A stretch of DNA of 64,000 nucleotides from Methylovulum psychrotolerans (GTDB lineage: Bacteria; Pseudomonadota; Gammaproteobacteria; Methylococcales; Methylomonadaceae): assembly GCF_002923755.1 (NCBI RefSeq), contig NZ_PGFZ01000001.1:267595-331594 (forward strand), given 5' to 3'. The position numbers and the translations under genes were made by a program. Within the stretch, counting starts at the first letter, position 1. Every line of letters starts with the position of its first letter. The notes below the pieces were generated by a model. It was given only the letters and a program-made list of their open reading frames with translations. It was not told the origin of the DNA and ran no database searches. Shown one piece after another: positions 61,437 to 64,000 of this stretch.

Positions 61437-61781
61437 ATGAAAACGATAATAAATTATCTGGATGATTTGAAAGAAAAAACGGGCAGTGATTACAAAAGTG
61501 CACAGCTCATAAATATAGAAAAAAGCACAATTTCAAACATCAGAAAGCGGCTATTAATGTCTGACGAAACAGCGGTTAAAATTGCAGAAGCCTTGGGGAT
61601 TGATGAAACAGAGATATTGATAGCGGCAGCGGTTGCCAGAAGCAGCGGAAAAGTGCTAACCGCATGGGTGAAGATTTCCAAAGCCATGGGGGTGGCTGCG
61701 AGTTTTTTTCTATTAATTCAAAGCATTAACTATGTTTGGTGGGGGCTGGAGCTGCAAAAAATGCATATTATGTTAAATTAA
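61437..61781 (+). CDS. Phage repressor-like HTH protein ending in attR
   Basis: The 114-aa protein has an HTH of the DUF3693/RstR type (SDYKSAQLINIEKSTISNIRKRLLMSDETAVKIAEALGIDETEI) and a C-terminal membrane helix (AAS FFLLIQSINYVWW). It is preceded by AAGAGGAT. Its last codons (LQKMHIMLN) are part of the right attachment site. In a circular phage the frame would continue past this point for about 15 more residues. It would keep lysogenic silence of the leftward operon. Confidence 0.75.
   Translation: MKTIINYLDDLKEKTGSDYKSAQLINIEKSTISNIRKRLLMSDETAVKIAEALGIDETEILIAAAVARSSGKVLTAWVKISKAMGVAASFFLLIQSINYVWWGLELQKMHIMLN
61751..61778 (+). other. Right attachment site of the prophage (degenerate dif)
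   Basis: Centre TGCATA (61762-61767) and XerD arm TTATGTTAAAT (61768-61778) are identical to dif. The XerC arm position GCTGCAAAAAA matches only about 6 of 11 bases. It is inside the repressor-like gene. Confidence 0.85.
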
Positions 61782-61843
61782 AGGCAAAACCCGATTTAAC
61801 CGCGCCAGAGACTGCCAGGAATACGGTACGCTCTGCCCTACGT

Positions 61844-62170
61844 TTACAGGCTGCTTGGAATCAACAGGATCAGGCAAATCGTTATGGCTATCTGCAAAAG
61901 CCAGGCACAGACCAGCCAGCGGATAAGTTTGGACTTTATCTCGGCAATATCTTTGTCTTTCGTGTCCTGGTGTGTTTTTGGTTCATCGTCTTTCAGATCA
62001 CGTTCGGCGGCAATAGTGTCCAGCTCATAATATTGATGCCGTACCTGTTCCACTATGTGGTTGACCATAGTCTTTTGCAGGTCAAGCAGAACTTCCGCCT
62101 GTGCCTCGCTAAAACCTGCCGGCTTAAGTTCAGTAAAAACCTTATGGGTATCGAAGAATACTATAGCCAT
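61844..62170 (-). CDS. DUF1640-like coiled-coil membrane protein (outside prophage)
   Basis: The 108-aa protein begins MAIVFFDTHKVFTELKPAGF, matching the prophage-borne gene at 49890-50252, and ends in a membrane helix (LIRWLVCAWLLQIAITICLILL). The coiled coil is shorter. It is chromosomal, 66 bp beyond attR. Confidence 0.65.
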   Translation of the reverse strand: MAIVFFDTHKVFTELKPAGFSEAQAEVLLDLQKTMVNHIVEQVRHQYYELDTIAAERDLKDDEPKTHQDTKDKDIAEIKSKLIRWLVCAWLLQIAITICLILLIPSSL

Positions 62171-62361
62171 TTTTTTCTCATTTCATAAATTCAATCACTT
62201 AGCAGCAGTTTATCAAGCAAGATTTGATGGGGCAATAAAGGAATATAGGCTTTGCGGCTATATTCCATCGGCAATAGCGTTTATTTTATCGCCAAGGGGT
62301 TTAATAAAATCCCATAATGATCTAAGCTTATAATAAGCAAACCTAATATAAGGTAATGGAT

Positions 62362-63299
62362 ATGAAGTTTTTAGCAAAATTGCTTGCCCAGACTGTTGGC
62401 GTAGGCCTTGGGGTGTTCTGTGCAATATTGGTTTCTAAGTCTATAGAAGTTAAGGATATTAAAGAAAATACCTTGATAAGCTACATAGCCGACGCTGCGA
62501 GACAGGAGTCGAGTAGTCCCCAGAAGCGATAGTGCCTGAGTTTTCACGAAGCGAAGCGGAAGTGAAAATGCAGGCTATACGAAATCGCGTCGAGTCATTG
62601 GAGAGCATGTGAGCCACCCCTTGTTGGGTGGCGAGCGAGTGACCAGGACGGCTGGGGCAGCCGAAGGCATAAGCGGTCGCGTGATTTTTGCTGATTGACC
62701 GGCAAGGATGCCGAAGCAATCTTTCGCAAAAATAGCGACTCCCCTTTAAGCTCCAACCCGATGCCGACAGTAAGGACGATAAAAAGCCTAAACTGCCTGA
62801 ATTTAAGCCAGTTGATGAAGGCGTTGAAGTGACAGGCGGGGTTTTGCTCAACGCCGATGGCCAAGGCCATTATAGGGGTAGAGCGGTCATTAATGGTGTC
62901 ACCATGCCCTTTTTGCTGGATACCGGAGCCACCTCAGTCACTGTACCCATTGAATTGGCCAGAGCCGCCAATATGCCTATTGGCGAGATCAGGCGAATGC
63001 TGACGGCTAACGGCGAAACTTATGGCGTGGGCTCTACGATTAAAGAAATGAAGCTAGGCAAGGCGCTGTTAAAAAATATCGATGCGACCGTCAGTTACTC
63101 CCTAGACGAAGTGCTAATGGGCATGACGGCCTTAAAGATGTTCAATGTTAAAATTGAAAACGGCACGATGAGGCTAACGGCGAAAAAAGGTTATAATACC
63201 GACTTGACCGTCAGTGAGGGTGACTCAGTAACGAAATGGAAGAAAAATCGGGTCTGTAATGCCGATGGCGAAGAGTGCCGGACAACCTATAGCGAATGA
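62362..63299 (+). pseudogene. Retropepsin-like aspartic protease gene split by an insertion
   Basis: The N-terminal part (ATG 62362) codes MKFLAKLLAQTVGVGLGVFC with a membrane/signal segment, then runs into foreign sequence and stops at 62530. The protease part resumes after 62745 (LPEFKPVDEGVEV) with the catalytic LLDTGATSV (near 62911) and the second LMGMTALKMF. The two parts are in different frames. The domain alone could start at GTG 62829 but would lack its membrane anchor. The insert is described at 62505-62742; a whole paralogue lies next to it (63388-63963). Confidence 0.7.
62505..62742. mobile_element. Small palindromic insertion (MITE-like) in the protease gene
   Basis: About 240 bp bounded by GGAGTCG (62505-62511) and CGACTCC (62736-62742). 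Inside are a GCCACCC/GGGTGGC hairpin and a TTTTCAC/GTGAAAA hairpin, with no coding frame of its own. No clear target duplication could be seen. It may be a MITE or a structured retro-type repeat. Confidence 0.5.
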
Positions 63300-63387
63300 G
63301 TTTTGGCTATTTTCCAGTCCTATTAAAAGATTGTGCCACATAGCCTGCACTTTGCGCCCCAACTGCCAGTTTAAAAAAGGTACTGTT

Positions 63388-63963
63388 ATGAGTTCTTGGA
63401 CAAAATTAAGCCAAGGTATGGTGGCGTTATTGATGCTCTTAGGCGTGTTGCATACTGTCGATTACCGCCAAGCGATAGGCCCGTTTATCGGGCAGCACTG
63501 CGAATTAGACCAAAAAGACATTGTTATCCACGGCGATAATAAAGGCCATTTCAGGGGTCGGGCATTGATTAATGGGGTCAGTATGCCCTTTTTGATTGAT
63601 ACCGGAGCGACTACTACCGCCATACCCAGCAAATTAGCCAAGGAAGCGAAGTTGCCGATAGGCGAATCCGGCATGGTCAGTACCGCTAATGGTCTGGCGG
63701 AAGTGCATGAGACGGAAATAAAAGAATTGAAATTGGGTAACGCCATTATCAAAAATACTGAAGCCAGTATTAGCGATAATTTGGACGAGGTGCTGATCGG
63801 CATGACCGCCCTGAAACATTTTCAGGTGCGTTTTGAGGAAAATACCTTAATACTGATCGCCAATAAAGGCTATGGTGTCGACATCGCGGCAGAGAAAACC
63901 TGGAAAAAGAATGTGGTATGCAATAGCGAAGGCAATGACTGCAAAACCAGTTACAGCCATTGA
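63388..63963 (+). CDS. Retropepsin-like aspartic protease, membrane-anchored
   Basis: ATG 63388 gives a 191-aa protein with a signal/anchor helix (LSQGMVALLMLLGVLHTVDY), then a clan AA retropepsin domain with LIDTGATTTAIP (catalytic Asp) and LIGMTALKHF. One lobe only, so it would act as a dimer like other small bacterial retropepsins (TIGR02281 type). It is a tandem paralogue of the broken gene just upstream. Substrate unknown; the active site would face the periplasm. Confidence 0.8.
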   Translation: MSSWTKLSQGMVALLMLLGVLHTVDYRQAIGPFIGQHCELDQKDIVIHGDNKGHFRGRALINGVSMPFLIDTGATTTAIPSKLAKEAKLPIGESGMVSTANGLAEVHETEIKELKLGNAIIKNTEASISDNLDEVLIGMTALKHFQVRFEENTLILIANKGYGVDIAAEKTWKKNVVCNSEGNDCKTSYSH

Positions 63964-64000
63964 CAGGATAAGCCCCCTGCCCCGCTGGCTTAAGCTTAGG

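Noticed and set aside
62505-62742. Group II intron or HEARO-type RNA
   Set aside because: Too short for an intron, no reverse transcriptase or nuclease gene, and no domain V-like hairpin was recognised.
62459-62870. Minus-strand proteins of 91-130 aa over the protease insertion
   Set aside because: They run across two unrelated sequences and have low-complexity arbitrary composition.

Overview
The window is a gammaproteobacterial chromosome segment, probably a methanotroph-like (Methylococcales) or related lineage. That placement is an inference from gene order and protein flavour, not from a marker gene. No rRNA, tRNA or CRISPR array was recognised. A full dif site near 49.3 kb suggests the segment lies near the replication terminus.

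Housekeeping part (1-45.9 kb). A dispersed repeat opens the window, followed by cysN, a DUF2797 gene, and a complete F1Fo ATP synthase operon (atpIBEFHAGDC) with a good sigma-70 promoter. Then come glmU and glmS (UDP-GlcNAc synthesis), a DUF4124 protein, an SDR oxidoreductase, an Rpn-family nuclease, and a seven-gene locus of membrane protein, DUF4129, DUF4350, MoxR, DUF58, RDD and SpoIIM. Next are small orphan genes, a marR gene flanked by two matching palindromes, a frameshifted CLC chloride channel gene, a CPA2 antiporter, and DUF3144. On the minus strand lie the classical pilMNOPQ-aroK-aroB-damX-like cluster, a large DUF748 protein and the glnK-amtB ammonium module. An hvfA-like metallophore precursor sits next to an HvfX-like DoxX gene, without the modifying enzymes. 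A LamG-like secreted protein closes this part.

Accessory part (45.9-64 kb). Two broken DUF29 copies, a 140-150 bp duplicated flank and a half dif site bracket a small TPR/membrane-protein islet. An intact dif (49310-49337) marks the left end of a 12.4 kb filamentous prophage (inovirus), which ends at a degenerate dif copy (61751-61778). It has no integrase, so host XerCD is the likely recombinase. The phage has a minus-strand operon of about 17 genes: zinc-ribbon and small membrane proteins, an HUH replication protein, a probable ssDNA-binding protein, the major coat protein, a terminator, a pIX-sized peptide, a collagen-like adhesin, a pVI-like protein, a glycosyltransferase and Zot/pI. It also carries a divergent repressor, a plus-strand accessory block, and a 1 kb non-coding region dominated by a ~450 bp imperfect palindrome. 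Beyond the prophage are a DUF1640-like gene and two tandem retropepsin-like protease genes, the first split by a small palindromic insertion.

The most interesting candidate system is the inovirus module in which a SunS-like GT2 glycosyltransferase is translationally coupled to coat and assembly genes, next to a tip protein with Gly-Xaa-Thr collagen-like repeats. This suggests, without proving, a phage that glycosylates its own adhesin.
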